From: Coprococcus aceti
GTDB taxonomy: Bacteria; Bacillota; Clostridia; Lachnospirales; Lachnospiraceae
NCBI RefSeq assembly: GCF_025567285.1
Contig: NZ_JAOQJT010000008.1
Location: 81,305 to 145,304, forward strand
DNA length: 64,000 nucleotides
Direction of reading: 5' to 3'
How positions within the stretch are numbered: the stretch's first letter is position 1; every line of letters starts with the position of its first letter. Shown one piece after another: positions 9,527-17,820 of this stretch. The notes under the pieces were generated by a model. That model had not been told where the DNA came from. It searched no databases and was given only the letters and a program-made list of their open reading frames with translations. The position numbers and the translations under genes are program-made.

Positions 9527-10831
9527 ATGTACAGAGACATAGCGAAATTGGTTTTATACAGAGATCTTGGAGAGGACAGCATACTTATGAAGCTGTCTGG
9601 AATATTTGAGGATTTTGATCTCAAGAGGTGTGAGAATGCGGAGCTGTGTGCCCGCATATACGATCAGATCAAGAGACTTCTGGATCTTGCTACCAGTTAT
9701 GGATTCGATAAGAATCTGTGGCACAACTATCTGGCATTTATACTCATCACCAATGAGAACTCATTCAGTATAACCAGTGAGAAGGTGGGAGCAAATGACG
9801 GAACAGTTAATTATTTTGCAAAGAATGATTTCAGGATATTCAAGAAGCTGTTCGACTTTGATTTCTCAGAGATAGAGAGCGCACTTGGAATAGATTGTTT
9901 CTCAACTATCAACAATTACAAGTCTATTGGCAAGAAGGAGAGAATGTACAATAAGAATGTCAGCGAGAAGGTTCAGGCTGTCAGCAATGCGATAGAGGAG
10001 GCTGAGAACGAGGACCAGATATTTGACATAGTGACATCATTCTACAAGGCATATGGTGTTGGTATGTTCGGTCTCAACAAAGCGTTCAGGATCACCCGTG
10101 AGCATGGAGATCTGGAGTTTGTACCTATAAATAACACAGAGGATGTCATGCTGGATGATCTCATCGGATATGAGATCCAGAAGAAGAAGATCGTGGACAA
10201 CACTGAGGCATTTGTGGAGGGCCGCAAGGCGAACAATGCACTTCTCTTTGGTGACAGTGGAACAGGAAAGTCAACCACGATCAAGGCGATCATCAACGAG
10301 TACTATGACAGAGGACTTCGTATGATAGAGATATACAAGCATCAGTTCCAGGATCTGTCGCAGGTCATATCGCTTATCAAGAACAGAAATTACAGATTTA
10401 TCATATACATGGATGATCTTTCATTTGAGGAATTTGAGATAGAGTACAAGTACCTCAAGGCTGTCATCGAGGGTGGACTTGAGATCAGACCTGACAATGT
10501 GCTCATATATGCCACATCCAACCGCCGTCATCTCATCAAGGAGACATGGAACGACAGGAATGATATGGAGAATAACAATGGTATTCACAGAAGTGATACC
10601 ATTCAGGAGAAGCTGTCACTGGTCAACAGATTCGGAGTCACGATCAGCTATAGCGCACCTTCACAGAAGGAATACTTTGAGATCGTCAAGGGACTTGCTG
10701 AGAAGGAGCACATCACCATGGACGAGAAGGAGCTCTGCGCAGAGGCAAACAAGTGGGAGCTTGCACATGGCGGCATAAGCGGACGTACTGCACAGCAGTT
10801 TATCAACTACCTTAAGGGGCAGGGATTGTAA
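9527..10831 (+). CDS. DUF815 family AAA+ ATP-binding protein
   Basis: 434 residues. The C-terminal half is a AAA+ ATPase: Walker A GDSGTGKST at about residue 243, Walker B-like FIIYMDDLSF, sensor region IYATSNRRHL, and a lid with GGISGRTAQQF. The N-terminal half is an all-helical domain typical of the DUF815 family in Clostridia. The function of the family is unknown. The LDDLIGYEIQKK segment before Walker A is characteristic. Ribosome site AGAAGGA precedes the ATG. Confidence 0.88.
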   Translation: MYRDIAKLVLYRDLGEDSILMKLSGIFEDFDLKRCENAELCARIYDQIKRLLDLATSYGFDKNLWHNYLAFILITNENSFSITSEKVGANDGTVNYFAKNDFRIFKKLFDFDFSEIESALGIDCFSTINNYKSIGKKERMYNKNVSEKVQAVSNAIEEAENEDQIFDIVTSFYKAYGVGMFGLNKAFRITREHGDLEFVPINNTEDVMLDDLIGYEIQKKKIVDNTEAFVEGRKANNALLFGDSGTGKSTTIKAIINEYYDRGLRMIEIYKHQFQDLSQVISLIKNRNYRFIIYMDDLSFEEFEIEYKYLKAVIEGGLEIRPDNVLIYATSNRRHLIKETWNDRNDMENNNGIHRSDTIQEKLSLVNRFGVTISYSAPSQKEYFEIVKGLAEKEHITMDEKELCAEANKWELAHGGISGRTAQQFINYLKGQGL

Positions 10832-10843
10832 AAATAATTGCTG

Positions 10844-10872
10844 TTGAACTACGGTTTATATTTTGTTATTAT
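10844..10872 (+). promoter_or_regulatory. Predicted sigma-A promoter for the small membrane peptide
   Basis: TTGAAC (10844-10849), a 17-bp spacer, and TATTAT (10867-10872). It lies immediately after the DUF815 stop and 47 bp before the ATG of the 34-residue peptide gene. Confidence 0.55.
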
Positions 10873-10919
10873 TAAGTTAATTTTGTAGAGCAAGATACTT
10901 TGATAAGGAGTGTGGAAAG

Positions 10920-11024
10920 ATGATAGATCTCAGCAGCAAGAAAGGTAAGACACTGGTATCCAGAATAATTGTTGTGGTTCTGTGTATCGCTATGGTTGTT
11001 ACACTTTTAGTTTCAGCATTCTAA
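10920..11024 (+). CDS. 34-residue single-span membrane peptide
   Basis: Short ORF with its own ribosome site (AAGGAG about 10 bp upstream) and a predicted promoter. The peptide has a short basic N-terminus (MIDLSSKKGK), then one hydrophobic span of about 20 residues ending almost at the C-terminus, so it should sit in the membrane with N-in topology. Size and layout recall the DUF4044-like mini-proteins of Firmicutes, but this is a resemblance only. It sits 30 bp before the AIR-synthase-like gene and may be cotranscribed with it. Confidence 0.6.
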   Translation: MIDLSSKKGKTLVSRIIVVVLCIAMVVTLLVSAF

Positions 11025-11054
11025 TAGGAAAACAGGTCGAATTGGAGAGTAGAT

Positions 11055-12059
11055 ATGAGAGGAAAGTTTGGAGAGCACCAGACGGTGCGATCGATACTTA
11101 AGAGTCTGCCACGTACTGTCCACGACGATGTGACGAGAGCCGGAATAGGAGATGACTATGCCCGGCTCTTGTTGCGTGATGGGGGTAGCGGAGACACCGG
11201 CGCAGCTAAAAGCGTGAATGTTGCGGCTGGTGTGTGCTGTGACAGCGGGTATATGGGACTCAGACTTGATATAGCGAGACTTTACAACAGTATAAGGATT
11301 GGCGGATATATGCCATGGGCGGCAGTAGATACCATAGTTATGCCTGATGACGATGAACGACGCATGAAGAAACTGCTCAGAAAGCTTGCGGGCATATGTG
11401 CGGAGTACGGCGTTGACATAGTGACGGGACATACTGAGGTGAACAGTGCTGTTGCCGAGCCAATTATAAGTTTGACAATGATGGGAATATCTGTAGGTCA
11501 GGAACATGCAGGATATGATGATTTAGACCTGTGTGGATCAAAACGACTGGCCGGTATGGACATTGTTATGTGTGGACAGACTGGCGTTGGGGGAACTTTG
11601 CAGCTCTACTATGACAATCAGAAGGAACTTTTTGAGAGATATTCGGAGAGTTATCTGAGACCTGTGGAGCAGCTCGAGCAGCTTATACTGCTTGGCGGCC
11701 AGGTTGACATAGCATTAGATCATGGCTGTATATATTCACACGACATATCGAGGGGTGGCGTATTTGCAGCTCTCTGGGAGATGGGAGATGCGCTGAAGTG
11801 CGGGCTTGAGGTATGTCATGACAATATACCGATACTTCAGGAGACAATAGAGATATGTGAGCACACCGGGGATAATCCGTATATGATAGATGGTTGTGGC
11901 GCAGCACTTTTTGTGGTTCCAGACGGAGACCATCTGACTGATAAGTTATACGAGGCAGGATATGAGGCTTCAGTCATAGGCCATCTTACGGAAAAAAGCG
12001 ATAGGGTTGTGGTGCACGACGACGAGAGGAGATTTCTTACACCGCCAAGGTTTTTATAG
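11055..12059 (+). CDS. AIR synthase-related protein (PurM/HypE/ThiL superfamily)
   Basis: 334 residues with the two-domain layout of the ATP-dependent PurM/HypE/SelD/ThiL superfamily. The N-terminal AIRS domain has GIGDDYARL and the VTGHTEVNS segment where PurM and HypE bind ATP. The C-terminal domain has ALDHGCIYSHDISRGG. It is not a convincing PurM, SelD or ThiL: the Lys/Asp pattern and length differ, and no partner genes are adjacent. HypE-like proteins dehydrate thiocarbamate for NiFe-hydrogenase cyanide; no NiFe genes are visible here. Function is best left as superfamily. GGAGAG precedes the ATG at 11055. Confidence 0.75.
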   Translation: MRGKFGEHQTVRSILKSLPRTVHDDVTRAGIGDDYARLLLRDGGSGDTGAAKSVNVAAGVCCDSGYMGLRLDIARLYNSIRIGGYMPWAAVDTIVMPDDDERRMKKLLRKLAGICAEYGVDIVTGHTEVNSAVAEPIISLTMMGISVGQEHAGYDDLDLCGSKRLAGMDIVMCGQTGVGGTLQLYYDNQKELFERYSESYLRPVEQLEQLILLGGQVDIALDHGCIYSHDISRGGVFAALWEMGDALKCGLEVCHDNIPILQETIEICEHTGDNPYMIDGCGAALFVVPDGDHLTDKLYEAGYEASVIGHLTEKSDRVVVHDDERRFLTPPRFL

Positions 12060-12069
12060 GAGGAGTAGT

Positions 12070-12567
12070 ATGCTAAATATAGTATTACATGAGCCGGAGA
12101 TCCCGGCCAATACAGGCAACATAGGAAGAACATGTGTGGCAGCAGGCGCAATACTGCATCTCATAGAGCCGCTGGGCTTCCAGATAAATGAGAAACAGCT
12201 GAAGCGTGCCGGGCTTGATTACTGGGACAAGCTGGATGTGACAACGTATGTGAATTTCGAGGATTTCCTTGCAAAGAATCCCGGAGCAAAGATATACATG
12301 GCGACAACCAAAGCCAGGAAGAAATATACAGATGTGAAGTTTGAGGATGACGCATACATCATGTTCGGCAAGGAGAGCGCGGGTATACCTGAGGAGATCC
12401 TGGTTGATTATAAGGATACATCTATCAGGATTCCGATGTTCCCAGACATTCGTTCACTGAATCTGGGCAACTCTGTGGCAATAGTGCTGTATGAAGCACT
12501 CAGACAGAATGATTTCCCAGGTCTAGAGGAAGCAGGGAATCTACATCGCCTTAGTTGGGACATGTAG
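12070..12567 (+). CDS. trmL: tRNA (cytidine(34)-2'-O)-methyltransferase TrmL
   Basis: SPOUT-class (trefoil knot) methyltransferase that 2'-O-methylates the wobble base of tRNA-Leu isoacceptors. 165 residues, normal for YibK/TrmL. Motifs: EPEIPANTGNIGRTC at the N-terminus, the SAM-binding MFGKESAGIPEE region, and RIPMFPDIRSLNLGNSVAI forming the knot. AGGAGGAG directly before the ATG at 12070 fixes the start; a longer open frame upstream overlaps the previous gene and lacks homologous character. It follows the AIR-synthase-like gene by 10 bp. Confidence 0.95.
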   Translation: MLNIVLHEPEIPANTGNIGRTCVAAGAILHLIEPLGFQINEKQLKRAGLDYWDKLDVTTYVNFEDFLAKNPGAKIYMATTKARKKYTDVKFEDDAYIMFGKESAGIPEEILVDYKDTSIRIPMFPDIRSLNLGNSVAIVLYEALRQNDFPGLEEAGNLHRLSWDM

Positions 12568-12586
12568 TGATAGAGGGGGAATATAA

Positions 12587-13654
12587 ATGGCGTATCCTAC
12601 AAGTGGAAAAAAGATGCTGAACATATGCATTCTGGACATACTGAAGAAATATACGGACTGTGACCACACCATGGATCAGAAGGATATCATTGCGAAGCTC
12701 AAAGAGGATTATGATATAACTGTGGACAGAAAATCCGTAAAGGCAAATCTCAACTGTCTGGTGGATTATGGCTATGACATTGAGTACACCGAGACTGAGC
12801 GAGAAAAGAAGGATGGCACAAAGGAGATACTCACGTCGAACTGGTATTACAACCACGAGTTTGACGATGCAGAGCTTCGAATGATGATAGACAGTATCCT
12901 GTTCTCCAAGACCATACCGGCTGGTCAGGCAAGCCAGCTCATAGACAAGATAGCAGGTCTGTCAAATATATATTTTACAAACAAGATGACGCATGTGAGC
13001 AGTCTTCCGGGACTTGAGCACACCAGCAACAAGCAGACACTGTTCAATGTTGGCATGATAGACGATGCCATATCTGAGAAGAAGCAGATATCATTTGTGT
13101 ACAATAATTATGGTGAGGACAAGAAGCTTCATCCGAGGCGGGAGGAGCCTTATGTGGTCAATCCATATCAGATGGTGGCGAATGACGGAAAGTATTACCT
13201 CATCTGCAATTACGACAAGTATGACAATCTGTCGAATTACAGAGTGGATAAGATGACACAGGTCCAGATAGTTGACAGGCCTGTGAAGAACCGCACAGAG
13301 GTAAAGGGAATGGAGCATGGACTCAACCTTCCAAAGCATATGGCTGAGCATATCTATATGTTTGCCGATGAGCCGGTGACCATAGTGATGCGTGTCAGAA
13401 AGGCTGCCATATCGGATGTGGTGGATTGGTTTGGAAGAAACTTTGATGTGGTCGATGAAAATATAGCCAGACAGTACGAAGGCTTCAGGGAGACTGAGGA
13501 TGATGTAACTTACGTGCGGCTTGTGTGCAGCCGTCAGGCGATGGCGCACTGGGCGATGCAGTATGGAACCTCGGTGGAGGTCATTTATCCCACAGAGCTC
13601 AGAGCCCAGATCGGTGAGGCTGTAAAGGAAATGAATAACAAATATAATAATTAA
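12587..13654 (+). CDS. WYL domain-containing transcriptional regulator
   Basis: 355 residues: an N-terminal winged-helix DNA-binding domain (about residues 1-75, including the recognition segment TVDRKSVKANLNCLVDYGY), a linker, then a WYL domain (about residues 140-220; VVNPYQMVANDGKYYLIC and NYRVDKM are typical WYL signatures) and a C-terminal WCX extension. WYL proteins sense nucleic-acid ligands and regulate transcription; the targets here are unknown. It is the last gene before an intrinsic terminator, 19 bp after trmL. Confidence 0.87.
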   Translation: MAYPTSGKKMLNICILDILKKYTDCDHTMDQKDIIAKLKEDYDITVDRKSVKANLNCLVDYGYDIEYTETEREKKDGTKEILTSNWYYNHEFDDAELRMMIDSILFSKTIPAGQASQLIDKIAGLSNIYFTNKMTHVSSLPGLEHTSNKQTLFNVGMIDDAISEKKQISFVYNNYGEDKKLHPRREEPYVVNPYQMVANDGKYYLICNYDKYDNLSNYRVDKMTQVQIVDRPVKNRTEVKGMEHGLNLPKHMAEHIYMFADEPVTIVMRVRKAAISDVVDWFGRNFDVVDENIARQYEGFRETEDDVTYVRLVCSRQAMAHWAMQYGTSVEVIYPTELRAQIGEAVKEMNNKYNN

Positions 13655-13661
13655 AGAGATG

Positions 13662-13697
13662 GCTGTCAGTATATTTCAAAAAACTGGCAGCTTTTTT
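13662..13697 (+). terminator. Intrinsic terminator after the WYL gene
   Basis: GCTGTCAG (13662-13669) pairs with CTGGCAGC (13684-13691) through an A-rich loop and is followed by six T. Confidence 0.8.
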
Positions 13698-13769
13698 ATA
13701 AAAAAAATCGCTTTTACTGCAAGAAAACACAGATTTTGATCGGAATATATATTAGAAACACACGGGGAG

Positions 13770-14306
13770 GTGAATGATATAGTAACTAGGAACAATTATA
13801 TATCGAAGCTGAAACGGCATAATGAGAAAGCTCTGGAGTTTGTGGTTCAGGAATATGGCGGGCAGGTGAAAGCCGCTGTGTACAAGAATCTTTCGGGCAT
13901 GCCGGAGGAAATTGAAGAGTGCATGGACGATGTGTTTCTGGATGTATGGAACAATATAGACAGATTTGACGAGAGCAAAGGCTCGTTCAGAAGCTGGATA
14001 ACGGCAATTGCAAGATTCAGATCCATAGATTATCTGAGAAGATACAGCAGAAGATGTTCGGAGGAAGACATAGCAGACTATGAGAACAAGCTTGCAAATG
14101 ACAACCTGCTGGAGATACTCAATGAGGAGATATCGGACAGCATGGAAAAGCTGCTGAGTGGTCTGTCGGATGAAGACAGGGACATCATTCTGAGGTACTA
14201 CTGGGATGACCAGTGTGTAGATGAGATAGCGGAAGATTATGGGGTATCTTCATCATCTATCTACAGCAGAATGTCCAGAGCAAGAAGTCGATTGAAACAA
14301 GTATAA
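13770..14306 (+). CDS. ECF-type RNA polymerase sigma factor
   Basis: About 178 residues of a sigma-70 family extracytoplasmic-function sigma factor: region 2 (DDVFLDVWNNIDRFDESKGS, then FRSIDYLRRYSRR) and region 4 (LSDEDRDIILRYYWDD, then YGVSSSSIYSRMSRAR). It pairs with the DUF4179 gene 9 bp downstream, its likely anti-sigma. The start is uncertain: the only canonical in-frame codon is the GTG at 13770, which lies inside GGGGAGGTG. An ATG one frame away at 13774 hits a stop after two codons, and a correctly spaced in-frame codon would be ATA at 13779. Confidence 0.85.
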   Translation: MNDIVTRNNYISKLKRHNEKALEFVVQEYGGQVKAAVYKNLSGMPEEIEECMDDVFLDVWNNIDRFDESKGSFRSWITAIARFRSIDYLRRYSRRCSEEDIADYENKLANDNLLEILNEEISDSMEKLLSGLSDEDRDIILRYYWDDQCVDEIAEDYGVSSSSIYSRMSRARSRLKQV

Positions 14307-14321
14307 AGGCGGTGAATGATC

Positions 14322-15362
14322 ATGAAAAACGGAAAAGACAGAAATGTATATGATGTTATGAACGATGTAAATGTGGACATTGAGACCATGGATATGTCGG
14401 ATGAAGAGAAGGATGCCTGTGTGAAGAGGCTCAGGCACAAGGTGAAGGCGAGGGAAACCGGAAGAAATCATGGATGGAAGACGGCGGCAGCGGCAGTGGC
14501 GGCTGTTCTGATCCTGTCGGGAGGCGGACTGACATATGCAGCAGAGAACGGCTCGCTGGCATGGTTTTTTGACAGTCTGAGCAGGGAGACAGGAAGTGTT
14601 ATTCCATCAAAATATGTGGACGAGAGCTACATAAATAACGAGTATAAGGGCAGTGTAAAGGTGATAACCGAGTCCGATGCAAAAGTAAGCTTTGATCTGA
14701 AGAAGGTAGCAGTGGATGGCGATCAGGTCAACATTGCGATGGTGATCACATACGATGACTTTGACACAGAAAAATATGAGAGCTTTGATGCTCAGATGCA
14801 GATAATAGAAGGCGGTGCGAACATCGTCAGTGAATATGCGGGCAGCACGGCTCCTGGCGATGGAATCTCGCTCACGAACAAGCAGACAATGTCTGATATT
14901 GTATACAAGTTAAAAAAGAAAAATGCATACAAGGTGGGGGATGTCATCACCATGAGATGTAACAGCATTACCCTGTTCAACAAAAATAAATCAAGTGATG
15001 GCGCGGTCACCTATGTAGCAGACGAGGTGGATGGCCCTTGGACCTTACAGTTTAAGGTTCAGGATGATATGCAGGGACATAGTGTGGATGTATCCGGCAT
15101 AGATGGCATTGAAAAATGTACAATAAATACAAAGGGCATAACCATTGACATTGCTGAAAATGCGGCGGTCGATGATGACTCGCTGGAGAATATAATACTT
15201 GAGATGACAGACAATAAAGAATTGAAAGATGTAGTATATGGAATCGGCAAGACCGGTGATGGCGACAGCATACAGAGAATGGAGTTGAACTTCACTAAGC
15301 CGATAGATGTTTCACAGGTGAAAAATGTGTGGATAGATGGTAGGAAATGTAAAGTGAAATAA
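14322..15362 (+). CDS. DUF4179 domain-containing membrane anti-sigma factor
   Basis: About 346 residues. A cytoplasmic N-terminal segment of about 50 residues, presumed to bind the sigma factor, is followed by one membrane span (TAAAAVAAVLILSGGGL) and the extracytoplasmic DUF4179 domain starting at AAENGSLAWFFDSL. Two in-frame ATG codons exist, at 14316 and 14322; GGCGGTG at 308-314 of this kilobase is better spaced for 14322. It forms an operon with the upstream ECF sigma gene, the standard arrangement for this family in Clostridia. The signal sensed is unknown. Confidence 0.8.
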   Translation: MKNGKDRNVYDVMNDVNVDIETMDMSDEEKDACVKRLRHKVKARETGRNHGWKTAAAAVAAVLILSGGGLTYAAENGSLAWFFDSLSRETGSVIPSKYVDESYINNEYKGSVKVITESDAKVSFDLKKVAVDGDQVNIAMVITYDDFDTEKYESFDAQMQIIEGGANIVSEYAGSTAPGDGISLTNKQTMSDIVYKLKKKNAYKVGDVITMRCNSITLFNKNKSSDGAVTYVADEVDGPWTLQFKVQDDMQGHSVDVSGIDGIEKCTINTKGITIDIAENAAVDDDSLENIILEMTDNKELKDVVYGIGKTGDGDSIQRMELNFTKPIDVSQVKNVWIDGRKCKVK

Positions 15363-15366
15363 ATAG

Positions 15367-15416
15367 AGCCGGGGTATTACAACAGAGACATTCTCTGGGG
15401 TAATACCCCGGCTTTA
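15367..15416. terminator. Strong GC-rich hairpin between convergent genes
   Basis: AGCCGGGGTATTA pairs with TAATACCCCGGCT around a 20-base loop. A short T-rich tail on the plus strand supports termination of the sigma/anti-sigma operon. It probably also limits read-through from the kinase gene on the other strand. Confidence 0.8.
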
Positions 15417-15431
15417 ATATTCTGCGATATG

Positions 15432-17012
15432 TTATGAGTCCTTGATCCTGAATTTGCCATTGCTCTTCACGCCAGACGATGATATGTCTGTATCGGAGTG
15501 GTGTTCAGTGTGCTCGACATGCACAGGCTTGATAGGAATCTGCATATCCTTCTCCTTAGGAAGAGAGAAGATAAATTCGCTTCCCTCGCCCTCCTCGGAT
15601 GTGAGGGTGATCTGCTCGCCGTGAGCCTTGATGATCTCCTTGGTTATGGCCAGTCCCAGTCCGGTTCCGGTCTTGTCCTTGCCACGGCTCGGATCCGTCT
15701 TGTAGAATCTCTCAAATACCTTCTTCTGGGCATCCTTTGGAATTCCCACGCCTTCATCCTTGACGCTTGTATATATCTTGTTGTCCTTCTCAGTCACCTG
15801 AACCCTGATCTGGCGTCCCTCAGGTGTGAACTTTATGGCGTTGTCAACCAGATTGTATATAACCTGCTGTATCTTGGTTCTGTCGGCGTATACCACTGTG
15901 TTGTCGGTGAGGAATACGCTGTCCAGGAAAATTCCCCTGTCCTTGCACCTTTTTTCAAATGTGTTGATGGTCGGTGTGATGATATCCCTGATATCGAAGT
16001 TGGACTTGTCAAGCTGCAGGTCAAATGAGTCAAAGTTGTTCAGCTCCAGAAGTCCCTGTGTCAGCTTGGTCAGTCTCTGTGCCTCATTTAACACTATGCC
16101 GAGGTACTTCTCATGCTTTTCCAGTGGAATAGTGCCGTCCAGCATGGCCTCTATGTAACCCTTGATGGATGTGAGTGGCGATCTGAAGTCATGGGATATA
16201 TTTGATATAAATGACTTCCTGTACTCATTTGAACGGCTCAGCTCATCTGCCATCTCCTCCATGTATCTCGCAAGTTCGCCGAATTCGTTCTTCGCGGTCA
16301 CATTTACCCTGGCATTGAAGTTACCCTGGGCGTATGACTTGGACGTCTTGATGATCTCACGTATAGGCTTGAGCAGGCTGTTTGACATGAGCATAAGCGC
16401 GATCATGGCGATCAGCATGAGGATCAGGAATGGCACAAATGTCGTTGAAAGCATCCTGCTCTTTATATCCTGCTTGAATGTCATAGGTGATGTCAGGATG
16501 ATAGTTCCCATGTAATTGTTCCACGAGTAGAGAGGCTGGCCAATCACCAGAGTGTCCTCCGAGAAATAGCCGCCAAATGTATTCTCGAAGCAGAATGATG
16601 CAAACAATTCATCCGGTTCCACATAATTCTTGAGATTGTCATTTGTGCTGCTGTGTGAATCTGAATCCTTGGAAGATCCACCGGATTCACTGCTTCCTGA
16701 AGAGCTTCCCGACCTGAAAATAATGTTGCTGCGTTCATCGGTGAGCCAGATTCCCATGTCCAGGGTATCCGCCGCATGTTGAAGCTCCTTGTATAATTCC
16801 TTGCTGTCAATGGTTCCGTTGCTGTAATCAGTCATGGCGCCGTCGGCAAGCATTGTGATCTCGTTTTTCATGGTGGATTTGCGCTCTGAGAGAACAGAAT
16901 TCTGTGCTGTTGATATACTGTACACCATGAGCAGTGCAAATATGATCACAACCAGCACTACGAATCCGACCACGATCTTGTCAAATGCTGTTTTCTTCAT
17001 TATGATCTCCAT
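15432..17012 (-). CDS. Sensor histidine kinase
   Basis: 526-residue membrane histidine kinase. One membrane span near the N-terminus, an extracytoplasmic sensor region with a Ser/Gly-rich insert (about residues 105-135), a second span near residue 195, HAMP domain, HisKA with the phosphoacceptor in ISHDFRSPLTSI (His about residue 275), and HATPase with N box (NLVDNAIKF), G1 (DEGVGIP) and G2 (GTGLGLAI). The short C-terminal tail is His-rich. Its start overlaps the response-regulator gene by 13 bp, so the two are translationally coupled. Stimulus unknown. Confidence 0.93.
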   Translation of the reverse strand: MEIIMKKTAFDKIVVGFVVLVVIIFALLMVYSISTAQNSVLSERKSTMKNEITMLADGAMTDYSNGTIDSKELYKELQHAADTLDMGIWLTDERSNIIFRSGSSSGSSESGGSSKDSDSHSSTNDNLKNYVEPDELFASFCFENTFGGYFSEDTLVIGQPLYSWNNYMGTIILTSPMTFKQDIKSRMLSTTFVPFLILMLIAMIALMLMSNSLLKPIREIIKTSKSYAQGNFNARVNVTAKNEFGELARYMEEMADELSRSNEYRKSFISNISHDFRSPLTSIKGYIEAMLDGTIPLEKHEKYLGIVLNEAQRLTKLTQGLLELNNFDSFDLQLDKSNFDIRDIITPTINTFEKRCKDRGIFLDSVFLTDNTVVYADRTKIQQVIYNLVDNAIKFTPEGRQIRVQVTEKDNKIYTSVKDEGVGIPKDAQKKVFERFYKTDPSRGKDKTGTGLGLAITKEIIKAHGEQITLTSEEGEGSEFIFSLPKEKDMQIPIKPVHVEHTEHHSDTDISSSGVKSNGKFRIKDS

Positions 17013-17734
17013 TCAAACTTGTAGCCTATGCCCCATACAGTGGCAATGCTCCAGTTATGATTGTTGTTCAGCTTCTCACGAAGTCTCTTGATATGTACAT
17101 CCACGGTCCTCGTGTCGCCCACATACTCGTATCCCCACAGCTTGTCCAGAAGCTGCTCCCTGGTGAATACCTGATTAGGCCTGCTGGCGAGGAAGTAGAG
17201 GATCTCCAGCTCCTTTGGCGGCATCTCGAGATTGTGTCCCTCAAAGGTTACAGTGTAGTTGGAGATATTTACGACCAGCCCGTCATACTCCACAAATGTA
17301 CCTACATGGTCCGCACTTGTGACATCGTAAGCTGCGCTCTGTGGCTGCTTCTGTGCACTCTCAGTCATGGCTGACCTTCTGAGAAGGGCGCCGACCCTTG
17401 CCACAAGCTCATTTGAGTCAAATGGCTTGACGATATAATCATCTGCACCGATCTTAAGCCCCAGCACCTTGTCAAATACCTCACCCTTGGCAGAGAGCAT
17501 GATGATAGGCGTGTTCGATGTCTTTCTTATCTCTGTACACACCTGGTAGCCGTCCATTCCCGGAAGCATGACATCCAGGAGAACCAGATCAGGCGAATAT
17601 TCTTCAAATAACTGTAGAGCTTCCGTTCCGCTTGCGGCTATCTCGGTCTCATAACACTCTTTGTTGAGGTAGAGTGATATAAGCTCTGCGATGTTCTCGT
17701 CGTCGTCAACGATGAGAATATTATTTTTGCTCAT
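17000..17734 (-). CDS. OmpR/PhoB-family response regulator
   Basis: 244 residues: receiver domain with the acidic pair DDD, phosphoacceptor Asp in LVLLDVMLPG, Thr/Ser switch in IIMLSAKG and Lys in IVKPFD, then a winged-helix Trans_reg_C domain (ELEILYFLASRPNQVFTREQ, VDVHIKRLREKL). It is the first gene of the two-component operon and is phosphorylated by the kinase encoded next. A GGGAGG-type site lies before its ATG. Target genes cannot be told from this window. Confidence 0.94.
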   Translation of the reverse strand: MSKNNILIVDDDENIAELISLYLNKECYETEIAASGTEALQLFEEYSPDLVLLDVMLPGMDGYQVCTEIRKTSNTPIIMLSAKGEVFDKVLGLKIGADDYIVKPFDSNELVARVGALLRRSAMTESAQKQPQSAAYDVTSADHVGTFVEYDGLVVNISNYTVTFEGHNLEMPPKELEILYFLASRPNQVFTREQLLDKLWGYEYVGDTRTVDVHIKRLREKLNNNHNWSIATVWGIGYKFEWRS

Positions 17735-17820
17735 ATATATAACCCTCCCAGTAAATTTATAATAATATAGTTTGTAATAAATCCGAAGGCGTACACAGAC
17801 TTCATTGCTGAAGCATTATT

